This document shows, piece after piece, positions 13,013 to 24,200 of a stretch of DNA of 64,000 nucleotides. This DNA is from Limanda limanda. Taxonomy: Eukaryota; Chordata; Actinopteri; Pleuronectiformes; Pleuronectidae. The position numbers were made by a program, and so were the translations under genes. The DNA lies in contig NC_083648.1 of assembly GCF_963576545.1 (NCBI RefSeq), positions 25,933,373 through 25,997,372 of the forward strand, in the 5' to 3' direction. Numbering within the stretch: the first letter of the stretch is position 1; each line of letters begins with the position of its first letter. Under the pieces are notes generated by a model. The model saw only the letters and a list, made by a program, of their open reading frames with translations, ran no database searches and was not told where the DNA came from.

Positions 13013-16000
13013 CATACTGGCCAGAAATAAGATTATTTGGGCTTGTGTCTATTTGCATATAAAGCAGGGAAGTGAGATGACATGTGGTCACTGAAGACAC
13101 ATTATGGTGTCAAACTGATGAGCGCAGATCTGTTAACTCATGACGGCATCACCAGAGAGGCATGTTAATATAGATTAGACCTGGGTCATATTGTTCAGAG
13201 TTCTTTGCTGGTGGATCAATGTTAAATGTTCTCAAAGTGTTATTGGTCAGCTGAATCTTAAATTGGGAACCTGTTTTAATTCTTCCTGCACTGCAGGTTC
13301 CAAAGCAGCTTGTGTATTCCTAGTACTGCTTTAAATCTGACCTGGGTGCCAAGGTCACAGCATTTGGCAGCCATTAAGCCATTAAGACGCCGAAGGGTGG
13401 ACACACTTTGATATACCTGCTCTCTTTACTTTCCTGTCCTGTCTCTCGTTGGTTTATAACTTCTCTCTTGTCTTTCTCTATGTCTCAGTTTTTTTACCAG
13501 GCTTTGAACAAAGTCACTTTATGGATGACGAGTATTACTAATGATGATTAGTGACATTTAACATGACTCTGAGACGCCATACAATCTCTTGTCAGAAATG
13601 GCAGAGACAATCCTTCCCTCTTGTGATTTCACTGGAATTGTCACAGGGACAAGTGTTTAAAAACAGATACACAGTTTCATTTCTTGGGGTGACACATTAT
13701 CCTACACTTATTTATTCATTTTTTTAATTCTTTCAGTGAATTGAATTGGTTATAATTCGCATTACTTTTCATCTAAGCCAATATGCTCCTTGTACATTTT
13801 TTTAATTAAAGACATCCCTCTTTACATTGAAATAATCATAAAATGACATAAAACATAGAACTAGTATTATCAAAAGAATATCGTGAGAAACAAAAACATT
13901 TAAAAACATGTTTTCCTTAAAATCTTTTATTATTATTAATTCATAATATGTAATATGTAGTACCATTTGCCATTTAATTTAAAGACAGAAGAAAGATTAT
14001 GTTTCTAATGAAATACTAAAAGACTTTAATGATTCCTGTGGCTCTGGACTTAATGGTAGCCTATTATAAAATCGAAAGGGGTGTGTATATCCCTATGCAC
14101 AAAGAGAAGTTATGCCATATGAATCATTAATCATAGTTACAAAGTGGATTCTTGTTACAGGAACTCTGTATCATAGTATCATTATGTAGATACGTCGTAA
14201 TTCTTAGGACATATGTAGGACATAGGACATGTGTTTTCCTTCCACCTGCACTCAAAGTCAGGTCAGTTAAAAATACAGAAGGTGCGGCATTGCTGTTACT
14301 CTTACTACATATTTAAGCAGTAGCTTTATAAATATGTCATCTTGTCAGTAGAAACTGCTTTGTTTAAATTGATGCTGATATATGTTTCACATTATGAAAA
14401 CTGACCTGAAAACAGCAATAATAGTGACTGTAGAACTTGACCTAAGAGGTGTGCAAGCTCAGCACCACTCGGACCACCACTCAGAATTCAGACTACATTT
14501 ATGATATCAGCTGTATGCACTCAGATGGATACTAACAAAATTAGGATGTATTTACTTTCACCATTTAGATAACCTTTATAGAACCCCTCAGCTGTCATTC
14601 TTTTAAGCATCTTTCAGATGCAGGTGTTTTTATCAGTCTGTTTTGACATTCAATATATTGTTATTGTTATTATATTTGTATGTATTCTTCTAATTATATA
14701 ACACTTTACTTGTGGACCAACTGTTGCCTTATTCTTCCTGGTAGAGGAGGAAAGAATGAGTAACCACTTCTAACCTCTTTCTATCCTTTCTATAGATAGC
14801 AACACAATCCTATTACAATTATCCTGAAATGTCCTAGCAAGGGCTGCAGAGAGAAGACTCAGACTGCACATGCTTCAGCTACCTCACTAAGCCCGTTTTA
14901 AAACAGGAGCTGTAGATAGTAGTGTTGAATCCCTTCAGTGACCCATGCTGGGCAAACTAAAATGACTGTAGTTTATAATAATCCAGGAATGGGAGTGAAT
15001 ATGGGAAGGGACAATGAAAGGGTCACAGTTCCATCATCTGTGAACTTAAATACGAAGGAGCAAAAATGTATTCACTTTGTTCACATTTTACTCAACAAAT
15101 TTAATATTGATGCTTGAATATCTGCTAGCCCTTCGACCAAATCTTGCTGGTATAATATTATATAAATATAATATATACATAATATACACAAAGTGTAGTA
15201 AGGTATCCACCAGATTTGTTTCAGATGTCTATATGGTTCAACCCAAGGCATATAAAAGACCTGTTCAAAGAGATTAATCTGTGAAATACTGGTGCGCTAA
15301 TATGCATTTATTATTGTCTAATTAAAGGAAAGATCATCATGAGTTAATGCTTGACTCATAAAGAACTAAGGCATGGATTAATCTAAAGAAATGCAGACTG
15401 AGTCATATATAAATAGTAATTTATTAAGTCTGCCATTATGGATTAATTACCTACCCACGTCTAGTATATTCATACTGTTTATGAATGTGTTAATTACAAA
15501 GCAAAACAGCAAAACACTCAGTGGGGTCGAAAAAGTCTGAGACTGTCTGTCCTGTCTTTATAAAGGAAAAACAAATTGATAGTTTGAAAAAAACTAAATC
15601 TCCCAAAGGGTTTGAAAGATCTGGCACATTTTTGTATTTACTATTTCAATGTACTTCCGGTTCAGTTCAGTAACATGGAAACTACAACAATGGAGTGGTT
15701 CATAGATCTTAATTTTGAGCTTATCAAAAATCTGTGCTTGGCAGTAAGTTTCACATAAATGAAAGACATCTCAAGCCTGTCTACTGCGTAGATGTTGCCT
15801 GCCAGGTCACAAGAATTTCACTGCTCCAATGACGCTGTCATTGGTGCATGTGACAATAAACTTTGATTTGATTTGATTTGAGAATACTCGGCACAAGGGG
15901 ACATGCTTGTTGCAAAGCATATTCTGAACTGGTGGTCCTGGTTGACTTCAAATGCAGCTAGCTGCAGTACTACTATAGGCAGATTCAGGGGTTCCGGTGG

Positions 16001-19000
16001 ATGTACACTAAAAAAGAGAACATGGACTGTGCCTGAGGTAAGAGGATGTGCGCTTGGTGTTGAAGGAGCAGGATCCCGGAGGAGTGTCACTAAGGCAAGC
16101 AGGACGTCTTAGACGAAGGACTTACTTCTCAAGAGGACCGAACTTCACCTGGCACCTGGACCAGGTCTGTCAGGTCAAAGTTTGCTTTGTGCAGAGCATG
16201 TGCCTGAGTATTGTCTTGAGATGTCTTTCATTTATGTAAAACCCTTACCTAAAACCTTTGCGAGATCTTGCAAAAGTACATGTTTTTTCTCTATGTCCCT
16301 TCCTGGGCTCCGTAGTAACCAACTGTGATACATTCATTTTTTGCTGTGGCACTGATCAGGCCAGTATTTGCCTCCAAAATACATCGAGCCATACATAACA
16401 GTTGACACCAAAATACCATTTTGTCTTGTGAGTGACAAATGTCTTTCAACAGTCTAGGGGACCATGACTTTTGATGTCTCAACCAGTAAGTGTATTCTGC
16501 AAAGATCTCTGACTGAAACATGTGCCTAACCCATTGGCAAAAATTGAATCAAGGGGTTTCCTATAAAAATGTGCACAGTACAGTAATGCCTGCACAGTAA
16601 GGGCTACAAATGTATATTAAGTATGAATAGAGGCAACCGAGTTGGCCATTTTAAATCCAATTTTAGTTATAATTGTATAGTATCAAAACACAACATACAT
16701 TATCTCAGGGAACTTTACATGGTAAGGTTGGTTTCATTATACAAAATGATAATGTAACCATTACCACAATTGTATGGAACTGATCTGTTTTCTATTTCTG
16801 TTGGAGCAGCAATACATTTTCATATAGTTTGAAGAACATACCATGTACACAAAGATAGAGAATTGCTGATCTGAAGTAATAGGAATTTAATGTTAATAAT
16901 AAATTACTAGACAAGCAAAACTTATAAGAAGTTTGTAATTTAGAATTTAGAGTTTTAGTAGAGCTTATTTTATCATGATCACATTTTGTGAGAACAGCCC
17001 CTATTCTTCATAACAGTCCTCTGATTTTGTCTTTTCAACATTCAGTGGCTCTGACTATAGGCTGACCTTTTTTATTTTTAAATCCTGTGGCTCACAAGAT
17101 GCCCATTGGATATCGTCTTTTTTTTATATATAAATATGACATGTGCAGTTCTAATATGTAAAAAGGCAATAACTTCCTTCAGTCAGAACATAATTGTGGT
17201 AATTCTGTATTTTATTTTACTTTTATTCTCTCCTGTCTACTCTGAGCACTGGTGGTTTTTAATAGGTGGTGTAGGATCCAAGAAAAATACATTTGGAACG
17301 ACATCTGGCTGCAATGACACATCTTTGCAGCAGAGAGTATAAGTGAAAGATTTGTCTGTCACACAGACAAGGCTGTCTGGTGAATCTGAAGTTTAAAAAA
17401 AGCTCCTAAGAGTCAAGAGTTACAGAAAAAAGTGTATCTATTTGTCAGGCCAACCCTCTAGGGCAGGTGTATACTATTGAAATTCATAGAGGTCCAGATG
17501 GAGAATATTTCTTTAAGCAAAGATCCACCGTATCATAATGTCTAACTACCGAGATGATTCAGTGCAACACAGTCCCCTTATGAACCCACTTTCAAATTCA
17601 CTACACCCAGATTTTCATTTGGATCAGCTCAAAACTCATATCAGTGTCCTAAAAAATAAGGATTTTTTTTATCAAGATCTTATAATTATTCTATGTGAAA
17701 TAAACAAAAATGCAGCAATGTTTAAAAGTGGAAAAAAAATCCCATACCCCTCCACCTCGTTTTGTGATAATCTGACCAGTAGATTTTGCATAATCCTGCT
17801 AACTAGTAGAAAGACAAACAAACTAATGCAGTCAAAAACATAACCTCCCTGACAGAGGTATAGACAAGATGTATCAACATCTGTATTTATTCAACAACTT
17901 AATGCCATATCAGTGACACTATAATGCAATAACATTTGAAAGATATTGATTCAGTTTCCACATTGAACAGGAGAGATGAAGGATAATTTTTTAGACCACA
18001 CAATGTGAAACTATTTTGTCTTTCTTTTCTCTGACTCACCGAATAGTCTTTCTCTTCTCTTGCTAAAATGTGTATCTCAGTGACTCTGGTCGAAACGCTA
18101 ATTTCTGCTAAACTGATAAGGCTGCCACCATCAGCCCATTTTTTCACTTTATCGAAAGGAATGAAAATTTACAAAACAGTACAGATGTAGGCCTTGTTTT
18201 CACATATAGGCAGAATGCAAATGGCATTCCCAGGTGTGATTGGGTGTGTCCGGGTCCGGACCTTTAATCAATTCATATTTTTGTCTGAAAAATGGCTGAA
18301 GATTATTGAGTTTGAGGAAACTAAAGTTACAAATAAAAAGTAACATGGTGACTGGTCTTTATGTTTCAATGCAACATTATACTGCACAAATGTGTTACAT
18401 AGAAGGCCCAGCTCCCCACAAAATAATTAAACTGAGAGAGTTGTTATTTGACAGTGAGAAGAGTCAGTAAGAGCATTTGTCATGTGTGTTTTGAAAAATG
18501 TTTTCGGTACCCAAAAATATCTTCGGGAACCCATTTAGATAAATGGGCATTTCCAATAATGCCTGACTCCAAGTCCTTATTTAAATAAAGTGCAAATATA
18601 GTCAAAACAGACAATGGAATAGGATAATCACAATGCCTGTGCATATTACCTCTATGGGCTTATGCTTGCAGGAAAAAGGCCATTAAGAATTCTATCTGAC
18701 TTAAAGCCATTCTCATATTTTATATGGCAAATGTTTCATAAAGAATAGCATGGCCTTTTGTATGATTGTCATTAAGTGCGGCATGAAGTAAATACATTTG
18801 ATCACCAAAACCATTAAGATTCATCTTCTAGGGACTATCCAATAGTCGGGAAGATAATTTACTCAAATCCAAACAGGTCAACTGCATGATTCCATTGAAG
18901 GATAAGTCAGATCATTAGTCATGAGAGTTAATCCTCTAGAGAATGTGACAAACCACCCACAGTTATGGAGGCATTTAAATATAAACTAAGGTTCTAGAGT

Positions 19001-21265
19001 CTAGAACCTTAGTTTAGATTTAAATGCAGAATAAAAAAAACGTAGGCAGTGTAATACACTGCCACGTTTTTTTAGGCAGACAGTTAACACATTCATTAAG
19101 CTAGGGTGGCCAAAACTAACAACAGGGCTCTGCATCCCTTCATCTGACTATGTAGGGATATAGAGATATGGAGAAAGAACAAAATGTGTTATGCAGTATA
19201 TAAATATGTCAATACAGTAACCTTCGATCTTAACTTTGTCTTGCAGGTACTGGCCATGATCTCCATCCTATTTATCATCATTTCCACCATCTCATTGTCT
19301 CTCAACACATTGCCTGAACTGCAAGTGGTAGATGAATTTGGCCAGTTCAATGACAACCCCAGTCTGGCCCACGTGGAGGCTGTGTGCATTGCCTGGTTTA
19401 CCATGGAGTATATGCTGCGCCTGCTCTCAGCACCCGACAAGTGGGATTTCATCAAAGCACCACTAAACATCATTGATTTGCTGGCTATAATGCCTTACTA
19501 TGTGACCCTCTGCCTAACTGAGTCTAACAAGAATGTGATGCAATTCCAGAATGTGCGCCGTGTGGTCCAGATCTTCCGAATTATGAGGATCCTGAGGATA
19601 CTGAAGCTAGCCAGGCACTCAACAGGGCTTCAGTCTTTAGGCTTCACTCTGCGAAGGAGCTACAATGAGTTAGGTCTGCTCATCTTATTCTTAGCCATGG
19701 GCATTATGATATTCTCTAGCTTGGTGTTCTTTGCAGAGAAGGATGAGGATTCCACCAAATTCACCAGTATCCCCGCCTCCTTCTGGTGGGCTACAATTAC
19801 TATGACCACTGTTGGTTATGGAGATATCTACCCTAAAACCCTGCTGGGTAAGATTGTGGGAGGGCTTTGCTGTATAGCAGGTGTGTTAGTCATTGCCCTT
19901 CCTATCCCAATCATTGTCAACAACTTCTCTGAGTTCTACAGAGAGCAAAAGAGGCAGGAGAAAGCAATCAAGAGGAGGGAAGCCCTTGAAAGAGCCAAAC
20001 GCAGTGGAAGCATTATCTCTATCAACCTAAAGGATGCTTTTGCACGCAGTATGGAACTCACAGATGTGTTAGTGGAAAAGAGAGAGGACGGCAAGTGTCC
20101 TGTGGATAATCACCTCTCACCAAGCCGCTGGAGCTACCACAAACACTACACTAATGCAGAGGGGGCTAGTCCAGCTAGGTCCCAACATTCTCATTATCAG
20201 GAAGTAGCTCAGCAGGGCTCTCCTGAACGAGCCAAGCTCTCATCTAACAAAACTACCCCTCAACACCTCAGTGCAAAGAGGCTAGAAGAGACTTACAACA
20301 AGACAGCAAACACCCAGGAACAACGGGACAAAATTATAGAGGAGCAAGTAGAGATGAAAACAATGACCTCCACACAAGTCCAGCAAAATTCACCTGATGT
20401 CAGCCTTATCAGGAAATTATCCAATGTAACCGATGATATTTTAGTCGAAAGGGGGGGCAAAAGATCTCTTGTGTTGAGTGCTGAAGGAAGTCAAACTGGT
20501 GCTAGATACCAACGCATCCCCCCACCTTTGGATCTAAGTCAGATAAGCACCATGGAGGTAAACAGGGGCCCTGACAGCAGCCAATCAGGTACTATCATCA
20601 AAGAGGGTTTGTATGAGTTTGTGTCTTGCCCCAAAAGAAGTGGGGCTGGGGATATGAGTTTGGTGTCACAGAGTGGGGAAAGCTTTGGAGCTACCTATGA
20701 CAGTACCTGCAGCTCCTTGCAAGGCTATAGCAACCTCCAAAAGTCAGGAGCCCTAAAGGTTGACCTCATTGAATCCCAAGATGACGTGCTTATGGCTGTG
20801 ATGACACCTAATGCAGCCCCAGCCTCTACTGGCTTTACCAAGCTTGCTCAACTACTTTCTGATGACATTATCTCAAGGTTTTCTCCACCTCCAAGTTCTG
20901 CAACAGAAGTTAAGTCTCCGCTGGCGATCCTGCAATCCCCATCTCTGCCCCAGCAATCTGTCAGTCCAAGCTACTCCCATGGGGGAGGTGAAGGCTCAGC
21001 AGCCAGGAGCTTAGAAGGTGAAGGGCAGCTCACAGGCTTAAGCCAACAGAGAAGGAATCACATGGAGAGGTCTGTCACTACCTCAAGTAGCAGTGCTATC
21101 CCACTTTCGTCAAAAGCCTGCCCCCTCAACTGCACCCAGCAGCTAGTAACTGTGGAAGGAGGGGAGGAAGGAGCCGAGGAGGAAGCAGAACAGTGTGGAG
21201 AGAAACAAGAAAATCACATTGCTCTGGATGGATGCATGACACCACCCTGTGAAACGAGCATGTAA
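4204..21265 (+). CDS. kcnb2: Kv2-family voltage-gated potassium channel alpha subunit (kcnb2-like), whole gene
   Basis: Joined coding exons 4204-4785 and 19247-21265 encode 866 aa, close to KCNB2 length (about 910). The protein forms tetrameric delayed-rectifier K+ channels in the plasma membrane, typically of neurons. Order: T1 tetramerisation domain (about residues 37-140), S1 from residue 195, S2, S3, arginine-rich S4 (about 298-318), S5, pore loop with TVGYGD at 382-387, S6 with the PIPIIVNNF gate, then a long cytosolic tail. The exon break after SSVAAK matches the KCNB genes. The tail ends ETSM and contains NHLSPSRW, both favouring KCNB2 over KCNB1. The tail otherwise diverges strongly, and a third Kv2 paralog is possible. 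No frameshift or stop is seen, so the gene looks functional. Confidence 0.93.
6714..7095 (+). pseudogene. piggyBac transposase N-terminal relic
   Basis: An acidic start segment ([12 protein letters not shown] then [18 protein letters not shown]) resembles the N-terminus of piggyBac transposases. After a stop at about 6921 and a frame change, about 6956-7060 reads [17 protein letters not shown] and then ERNIIEMTK, which resembles the segment of piggyBac transposases before the catalytic core. The DDE core and C-terminal zinc finger are absent. No TTAA-flanked ends were located. It is a broken, intronic mobile-element fragment. Confidence 0.65.
7779..7856. repeat. (CA)n microsatellite
   Basis: About 78 bp of uninterrupted CA dinucleotides in Kv2 intron 1. 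Confidence 0.95.
9340..9780. repeat. Dispersed teleost repeat, copy 1
   Basis: Shares with 61060-61440 the block GTGAGGGATCCCTCTCC, followed by GGAC..ACAGAAGTGCA, and downstream TGATCC..CA and CAGCTGCCA motifs. The first part (ATTAACCCTCAACAAGAGTAA) also matches the second copy loosely. This resembles a repeat common in percomorph fish, of uncertain class. Confidence 0.65.
10545..10594. repeat. Inverted repeat (50-bp hairpin)
   Basis: Arms 10545-10565 and 10574-10594 are 21 bp with one mismatch around an 8-nt loop. No known function. Confidence 0.8.
10865..11200. repeat. Dispersed repeat with internal (TAGA)n
   Basis: 10868-11035 (GGTAAATGGTCTG...CACTCAAAGAACTTTACAGTA...TTCACCCATTC) matches a dispersed teleost repeat type. 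Part of it (ACCATTCAAAGCACTTTACAGTAC) recurs at 11165-11190. Between them is a short TAGA/TAGTAGA tract at about 11049-11105. Confidence 0.55.
12932..13008. repeat. Compound (CT)n(CA)n microsatellite
   Basis: About 52 bp of CT followed by about 25 bp of CA repeats. Confidence 0.95.
15753..16237. repeat. Segment bounded by a 23-bp perfect inverted repeat
   Basis: 15753-15775 is the exact reverse complement of 16215-16237 (arm ACATAAATGAAAGACATCTC then AAG). The 440-bp interior begins with a LINE/SINE-like 3' tail and contains an unassigned 69-codon open frame. No target duplication was seen at the arms. Confidence 0.8.
15805..15872 (+). repeat. Non-LTR retrotransposon-type 3' tail
   Basis: CACAAGAATTTCACTGCTCC leads to TGTGACAATAAACTTTGATT and a (TTTGA)n end, typical of fish LINE/SINE 3' ends. 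No coding part remains. Confidence 0.55.
17540..17870 (+). repeat. Probable dispersed repeat containing a spurious 101-codon ORF
   Basis: TGGATCAGCTCAAAACTCAT, CCACCTCGTTTTGTGATAAT and a CCTCCCTGACAGAGGTA end look like a fish interspersed repeat I recall only approximately. The open frame has no recognisable domain. Confidence 0.35.
18971..19027. repeat. Near-perfect hairpin upstream of Kv2 exon 2
   Basis: 18971-18997 pairs with 19001-19027 (27-bp arms, one mismatch at 18981/19017) around a 3-nt loop. It lies 220 bp before the exon 2 acceptor on the sense strand, so it should fold in the pre-mRNA. Confidence 0.9.
19034..19073. repeat. Second hairpin upstream of Kv2 exon 2
   Basis: Left arm 19034-19052 (A7, CGT, bulged A, GGCAGTGT) pairs with 19056-19073 (ACACTGCC, ACG, T7) around an AAT loop. 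It begins 7 nt after the preceding hairpin ends. Confidence 0.85.
19247..21265 (+). CDS. kcnb2: Kv2 coding exon 2 (S1-S6, pore and C-terminal tail)
   Basis: Starts after TCTTGCAG with VLAMISILF (S1) and ends with TAA at 21263-21265; 672 codons. Contains [20 protein letters not shown] (S2), [18 protein letters not shown] (S3), [20 protein letters not shown] (S4, regularly spaced basic residues), [17 protein letters not shown] (pore) and the S6 PIP hinge. The proximal tail [20 protein letters not shown] is typical Kv2. The distal tail is Ser/Gln-rich and poorly conserved. Only an EFVSC core near residue 651 recalls the Kv2 clustering motif. The frame is open 63 nt upstream of the acceptor by chance. 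Confidence 0.96.
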   Translation, partial: VLAMISILFIIISTISLSLNTLPELQVVDEFGQFNDNPSLAHVEAVCIAWFTMEYMLRLLSAPDKWDFIKAPLNIIDLLAIMPYYVTLCLTESNKNVMQFQNVRRVVQIFRIMRILRILKLARHSTGLQSLGFTLRRSYNELGLLILFLAMGIMIFSSLVFFAEKDEDSTKFTSIPASFWWATITMTTVGYGDIYPKTLLGKIVGGLCCIAGVLVIALPIPIIVNNFSEFYREQKRQEKAIKRREALERAKRSGSIISINLKDAFARSMELTDVLVEKREDGKCPVDNHLSPSRWSYHKHYTNAEGASPARSQHSHYQEVAQQGSPERAKLSSNKTTPQHLSAKRLEETYNKTANTQEQRDKIIEEQVEMKTMTSTQVQQNSPDVSLIRKLSNVTDDILVERGGKRSLVLSAEGSQTGARYQRIPPPLDLSQISTMEVNRGPDSSQSGTIIKEGLYEFVSCPKRSGAGDMSLVSQSGESFGATYDSTCSSLQGYSNLQKSGALKVDLIESQDDVLMAVMTPNAAPASTGFTKLAQLLSDDIISRFSPPPSSATEVKSPLAILQSPSLPQQSVSPSYSHGGGEGSAARSLEGEGQLTGLSQQRRNHMERSVTTSSSSAIPLSSKACPLNCTQQLVTVEGGEEGAEEEAEQCGEKQENHIALDGCMTPPCETSM

Positions 21266-24200
21266 GCTTAAAATCGGAGGAGGTTTACTGACAAGGACGC
21301 CAACTGATGGGTTAAGGAAATCCCCCAAAACTTTTGGGCTCTCACCTCTGTCTTGGCAAATCACTACTTTCCACAAACTGATATCTCTTTAGTGTTGTCA
21401 CATGGATTATTTATGAAGCACTGAGGGAAGTCAGAAGCACAGGCCCACTGTCTGGGTAGAATCTGAAGGACACTGTCTCACGCCCGTTGATACTGATTTG
21501 CTCTTTGAGGACCAGATTAATTGGCAAGAAGAGAAAACAATGACAACTGATCTCTTAGGGCTCAAATGTGAGCATATAAAGACTTGTGTGAATGACAAAA
21601 TTTACGACTATCCTGGAGAGGTCTTGTGTACAACTCAACAGGTATAAATAACAGTTTCGTATTGCTTGCTATATAGGCCTATTTATTTTGATGGACTACT
21701 TGCACCAAGGAAAGACAGAAGTTGGAGAGATATTATATTTTTATATTTGTCTGATCAACTTTTAAAAATGTATCTTTTGCAAGACTTGAAAAACTATGAT
21801 CAGTCATTATACTGTATGATGATTTCTCATCATTATCACAGTACAGGTATAAGCGAGAATCCATATCAAACACAAGCAAACAAGAAAGGACAAAAAGTCC
21901 TACTCTTATAACTTAGTGTGACACACATAGAATCTCACAGTTCAAAACAAAATATACATCTTCTGTACACCGATGCCTGTCTCAGTGCTTCAACCATGAA
22001 TGTTCGTTTTCCTATAATACAGAAAACAGACTCTTGAAATTAAAAAGGGAACGGGATAGTGATGAAAAGGTTATTTTTATTAATTGCTAGACCACTGTTT
22101 GCCCACAAAATAACAAAATAGAGATCTTGGTAGCACATAGAGACAGGTGAAATGAGCAGACAAATAAAAACAGAAAGACAGAGAAGTTCAATGAATACTC
22201 ATGTTTGGGTCATCACACTCTGCCCGTCCTGAATGTATTATGACAGGTGAGTGAGGCTTACTTCAATGCAACACAAGCTCTTTATGTGACTGACATACAG
22301 GCAACCATCTTAAATTCAGGAATATCAACTGAGCAGCTTGACAAAAATCACCCAAACACCCTATCTGTTTTGGTCTCTGTGAGACTAGTCTCTTATTAAA
22401 GATGGTTGATTATAACATTGGTCTTACCTGTTATTGAGACAATAATTTTAGTCTGAAATATCAATGATGTACTATCAAGTTACTTGCTGTGACCTGGGAA
22501 CATGATGACTTCAAAGAAATAATGAGCAATAAGTCAGAAGACACGAGCAGAAGAACATGTTGGAAGAAGGCAAAAGCATTACCCAAATATCCATCATGGA
22601 TGACAGACCCACCACCATAATTAATGCCTCAGTATGCGTCAAAGAAAGTATCTTACTGATTTTAATGAGGCAGGAGCAGCATCCAACAATTTACCAGTTT
22701 GATCGGTCAGGTCAAGTTTAAACCTCTCTGTCTATTTCTTTTTTAAAAATTCTTTATACGTCGTTACATTTTTATGAACAACCCCGTGCCACGCTGAATG
22801 TTTTCAAGGAGAGGTTGTCTGAAAAGTGTGCCATTATATTATATTACAATTATTTTATAATTAAGACTGTAAATACATACTTTTTTCACCCCACCTTCAA
22901 TAGTGACATTTCTGAACGGGTGTAAAGGCATTTAAACTACTTTCTTTCAAGAATTAATATCTTCAAACTCTTTTCTGTAGTTAATATATTGAACTTTGTT
23001 GTAGTGATGTCACCATGCTCACAGACCTCAGCAATTCACCTTGAAAGTGTGTAATTCTAACCAAAAGAAGAGATGGGCAATACTACTGAAATAAGACCAT
23101 GTGGTTATTAACAATATATCCTTTGGGGGAGGAAGTGTATGTTCACCCCACTGGCCCTCAGTCATGCAAATTCTGCACATACGAAGACTGTGGCCCATTA
23201 GCTCCTGTGAATCCACACACTGTGCGGTTCTAACTAGCCCATGTCCATGTATGATTACTGTAGAGAGTGTGAAAGCATGTGTCTGTGTGACTTATTTTGC
23301 ATGGGGGCTGATTGTAATGTAAAGGTAGTCTAACAGTGACCTCTACAGGCATTCTCTAGGCACTTGAATGAAAGGACCTAATGCCTCTTTAGCACTCTGT
23401 GTAATGTATACAATGTATAGGCTCTCTTGTTTTTGGATCAGTTGTGCAGTTTGAATGCATGCTGATGCTATCAAGCCCACATTTAGCTGTGGGCACAACC
23501 GATTATTCACACACAGAGTGAGCGTATGGTGATGGGGCCTGTCACAAGGTGTAACATGTACTATGATTGTGTTTCAAAGTATTCCGACTTTTTCTAGATG
23601 AAGATTTAAAACTGATTTAGTGCATTATTTAAGAAAAACTTGAAGCTGTGTTGTTAACATCTCAGTTTATTTAAAAATGCGTGCCTTTTCATAAACAGAA
23701 AATTTATGAGAAGGAAAAAAACCTGTACAGTATGGCCAGATTTTTTGTTTTATTTGTCTCTCTTGATTTTTTTCTGCGGTAGTGGATAATCTGGGTCTAT
23801 ATCTCAGGGTTTGCATACATTTACAGCAGTATCTTGTTCTCGCACCAACTTTAGTATCAGCTATTTAGTTTTCATGCATCATGGCTTACATTTCTAACCT
23901 CACTGTGCCACTATGTCATTTTATTTCAGCAAATGGAAGTTTTTGTGGAATGCAGTGGCTTCAGGTTCAGTAGCGATTTCAGCTTGGCTCACTTTTGGTG
24001 CTGCAGCAGCATCCTGTATAAGAACTGCAACACTATACTAAAAAGACAGCAGACATTAAGTAGGTGTTAGTCAACCATAACAAAGACAGATGCCACCACA
24101 AAAGGTTTAAAATCATCATAATAGTAAACCATGTAAACCACCAGCAGTCAACTGCTTCTGTAACTGATCACATAAGTAATTATATTCTCAGTATCTCATG

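Larger units (their letters stand above)
4786..19246 (+). other. kcnb2: Kv2 intron 1 (14.5 kb)
   Basis: Bounded by GTAAC at 4786 and TTGCAG ending at 19246. It contains a piggyBac transposase relic (6714-7095), (CA)n at 7779-7856, dispersed repeats near 9340-9780, 10865-11200 and 17540-17870, CT/CA tracts at 12932-13008, a LINE-like tail at 15805-15872, a perfect inverted repeat at 15753/16237 and two hairpins at 18971-19073. No host exon was recognised in it. Confidence 0.85.

Noticed and set aside
17538..17843. 101-codon + strand open frame
   Set aside because: The DNA looks like a dispersed fish repeat, and the peptide has no recognised domain.
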